Positions 62,431 to 64,000 of a stretch of DNA of 64,000 nt are shown here, piece after piece (within the stretch, counting starts at the first letter, position 1; every line of letters starts with the position of its first letter). The stretch lies in contig JAJFKU010000023.1 in NCBI GenBank assembly GCA_021773035.1, positions 186,001 through 250,000 of the forward strand. Reading direction: 5' to 3'. The position numbers were made by a program, and so were the translations under genes. The DNA is from Woeseiaceae bacterium. GTDB taxonomy: Bacteria > Pseudomonadota > Gammaproteobacteria > Steroidobacterales > Woeseiaceae. The notes beneath the pieces were generated by a model. The model ran no database searches and was not told the DNA's origin. It saw only the letters and a program-made list of their open reading frames with translations.

Positions 62431-63729
62431 CTAGTCCGTCTTGCGCATCGGGTTGTTCGGGTGTGCGGTCCAATTAAGTACCTCGTCGGTGATGGTCTGT
62501 CCTGTACGGGGGTCGGTGCCGGTCGTGAGTTGCTGCATTGAAATGCAGCTATCGACCGGACAGACGCTGACGCAGAGATTGCAGCCGACGCACTCATCAT
62601 CGATGACTTCGAATCGGCGTTCACCGTTGACGGTGCTGGTAATCGCCTGATGCGAGGTGTCCTCGCAGACGATGTGGCAGCGGCCGCATTTAATGCAGAG
62701 ATCCTGGTCGATGACCGCCTTCTCGACGTAATTAAGGTTCAGGTGTTGCCAGTCCGTTACGCTCGGCACGGCTTTGCCGACGAGTTCCTCAAGGCTCAGC
62801 TGCTTATCGTCGAGAAAAGTGCTCAGGCCGTCGGCGAGATCATCGATAATCTTGAAGCCATAAACCATTGCAGCCGTGCACACCTGCACGTTGCTCGCAC
62901 CGAGTGCCAGAAAATCGACCGCGTCGCGCCAGTTGCTGACACCGCCGATACCCGAAATCGGTAGTGCCTGCGTTTCTGCATTGCGCGCAATCTCGGCGAC
63001 CATGTTCAGCGCGATCGGTTTGACCGCCTCGCCGCAGTAACCGCCGTGTGTGCCCATACCGTCCGTCGTTGGGTACATAGTCAGCGAATCGTAGTCGACG
63101 CGCATGATCGAGTTGATGGTGTTGATCAGCGAAACCGCGTCAGCGCCACCATCCAGCGCCGCCTTGGCCGGTGGTACCGAGCTCGCGACGTTCGGCGTCA
63201 GTTTAACGATAACGGGTATGGAGGCCGCCCGTGTCGCCCACTCCGTGGCCATCTGAATGTACTCCGGTACCTGGCCGACGGCGGCGCCCATGCCGCGTTC
63301 GGACATGCCGTGCGGGCAACCGAAATTCAGCTCAAAGCCGTCAACACCGGTGTCCTCAATCATCGGGATGTACTTCGCCCAGCTCGCCTCGTTCATTGGC
63401 AGCATCACCGATGCCACCACCGCGCGATCCGGCCAGTCCTTCTTCACCTGCCGCAGCTCATCGAGGTTGACCTGCAACGGCCGGTCCGTAATGAGTTCGA
63501 TATTGTTGAGACCGATGACGCGCCGATCGTTACTGTGCAGTGCGCTGTAGCGCGGGCCGCTGACGTTGACGATAGGCGGGTCCTCGCCGAGTGTTTTCCA
63601 GACAACGCCGCCCCAACCAGCCTCGAAGGCCCTGTTAACGTTGTAAGCCTTATCCGTTGGTGGTGCCGACGCCAGCCAGAACGGATTAGGCGAGGAAATA
63701 CCGAGAAATTCAGTCTTGAGATCAACCAT
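62431..63729 (-). CDS. preA: NAD-dependent dihydropyrimidine dehydrogenase, PreA subunit
   Basis: 432 residues (E. coli PreA 411). The FMN TIM barrel resembles dihydroorotate dehydrogenase: MVDLKTEFLGISSPNPFWLASAPPTDK, GVDGFELNFGCPHGMSERGMGAAVGQ, VIVKLTPNV, ISGIGGVSNWRDAVDFLALGASNVQVCTAAM. The C-terminal double 4Fe-4S ferredoxin domain is CIKCGRCHIVCED and CVGCNLCVSVCPVDSC. With PreT it reduces uracil/thymine (or runs the reverse). Co-transcribed with preT and cdd. Confidence 0.95.
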   Translation of the reverse strand: MVDLKTEFLGISSPNPFWLASAPPTDKAYNVNRAFEAGWGGVVWKTLGEDPPIVNVSGPRYSALHSNDRRVIGLNNIELITDRPLQVNLDELRQVKKDWPDRAVVASVMLPMNEASWAKYIPMIEDTGVDGFELNFGCPHGMSERGMGAAVGQVPEYIQMATEWATRAASIPVIVKLTPNVASSVPPAKAALDGGADAVSLINTINSIMRVDYDSLTMYPTTDGMGTHGGYCGEAVKPIALNMVAEIARNAETQALPISGIGGVSNWRDAVDFLALGASNVQVCTAAMVYGFKIIDDLADGLSTFLDDKQLSLEELVGKAVPSVTDWQHLNLNYVEKAVIDQDLCIKCGRCHIVCEDTSHQAITSTVNGERRFEVIDDECVGCNLCVSVCPVDSCISMQQLTTGTDPRTGQTITDEVLNWTAHPNNPMRKTD

Positions 63730-63731
63730 GT

Positions 63732-64000
63732 TTATGCCTTCCTCAGGTGTTGGTCGATAGCGACCGCGGCAACTTTGCCGTGCTGTACGGCGCTGACGGT
63801 CAGGTCGTCGCCGCCGACAACACAGTCGCCACCGGCCCAGACTCTGTCCATCGACGTCTTCTGGTTTTCGTCAACTACGAAGCGCCCGGACTGGCGCTGA
63901 AGAACATCAAGACCGTCATCCCGCATCTTCTGGCCGATGGCCTTGAACACAACGTCAGCGTCGAGCCGCAGCGTCTCATCGCCGGAGGCGAGTTCAAAGT
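63732..64000 (-). CDS. preT: NAD-dependent dihydropyrimidine dehydrogenase, PreT subunit (partial)
   Basis: Only the C-terminal about 88 residues lie in the window; the gene continues past the right edge. The end resembles the glutamate-synthase small subunit-like flavoproteins: VVFKAIGQKMRDD, VDENQKTSMDRVWAGGDCVVGGDDLTVSAVQHGKVAA, with the FAD motif AGGDC. Electron-input subunit for PreA. 2 bp between its stop and the preA start. Confidence 0.88.
   Translation of the reverse strand, partial: FELASGDETLRLDADVVFKAIGQKMRDDGLDVLQRQSGRFVVDENQKTSMDRVWAGGDCVVGGDDLTVSAVQHGKVAAVAIDQHLRKA

Noticed and set aside
1..64000. CRISPR array, integron, prophage or intact insertion sequence
   Set aside because: No evenly spaced repeats, integrase, transposase or phage structural genes were seen on reading both strands.

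Overview
The window looks like a chromosomal stretch of a heterotrophic, aerobic Gram-negative bacterium, most likely a gammaproteobacterium. The reasons are the outer-membrane machinery (a TonB receptor, a beta-barrel protein, lipoproteins), a caa3-type oxidase with two haem-c domains, a malate synthase G, E. coli-like yadGH, yhaK/yhaJ and dcyD homologues, and a PreT/PreA pair. I could not assign a genus. Genes are tightly packed, with many 4-bp ATGA overlaps and several convergent genes whose ends overlap. No rRNA, CRISPR array, prophage or intact insertion sequence was seen, and I found no tRNA by eye.

Layout. 1-3864: two FAD-dependent amine/amino-acid oxidases, a secreted esterase-like hydrolase and an SDR. 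3842-5054 (minus): persulfide-dioxygenase-like MBL hydrolase plus a DUF442 protein. 5165-9802: malate synthase G translationally coupled to a molybdate ABC transporter (modABC). 9782-14878: CMD-family protein, diguanylate cyclase, Asp/Glu racemase-like enzyme, D-cysteine desulfhydrase, DUF1697 and DUF547 proteins. 14941-18418: YadGH-like ABC transporter, MFS transporter, small membrane protein. 18424-22598: ExeM/NucH-type nuclease, a pirin and azoreductase pair, and a divergent LysR regulator with a clear operator. 22750-29520: a six-gene run with an AI-2E-family permease, a LolA-like periplasmic protein, two FtsX-type permeases, a LolD-like ATPase and an outer-membrane barrel. It looks like a dedicated trans-envelope lipid or lipoprotein route. 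29682-34980: an orphan PhoB-like regulator, a beta-helix-like lipoprotein and a TonB receptor. 11-bp-periodic direct repeats lie upstream of both the regulator and the lipoprotein. 35056-44250: DUF937, Kbp, an M48 protease, a PDZ protein, PssA, a large zinc metalloprotease, a sodium/solute symporter and a secreted unknown. 44243-50241: ECF sigma factor with partner, then a caa3 cytochrome oxidase operon (subunits II, I, III, a second III, IV), ended by a strong terminator.

50356-64000 is dominated by nucleoside scavenging. It holds two NupC transporters, deoB, deoA, cdd, preA and preT, plus an MTA/SAH-deaminase-like enzyme that carries a lipoprotein signal. With the nuclease at 18-20 kb this suggests use of external nucleic acids. 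Inserted between nupC-2 and cdd (59.9-61.9 kb) is a cluster of toxin-antitoxin remains: an HI1420-type antitoxin whose toxin has an in-frame TGA, an intact VapBC with a perfect operator palindrome, and a frameshifted XRE antitoxin relic next to a REP-like palindrome.

All functional calls are by eye from sequence motifs and family knowledge; no database search was run. Start codons were moved inward where Shine-Dalgarno sequences or family alignment argued for it, and this is stated in each entry.
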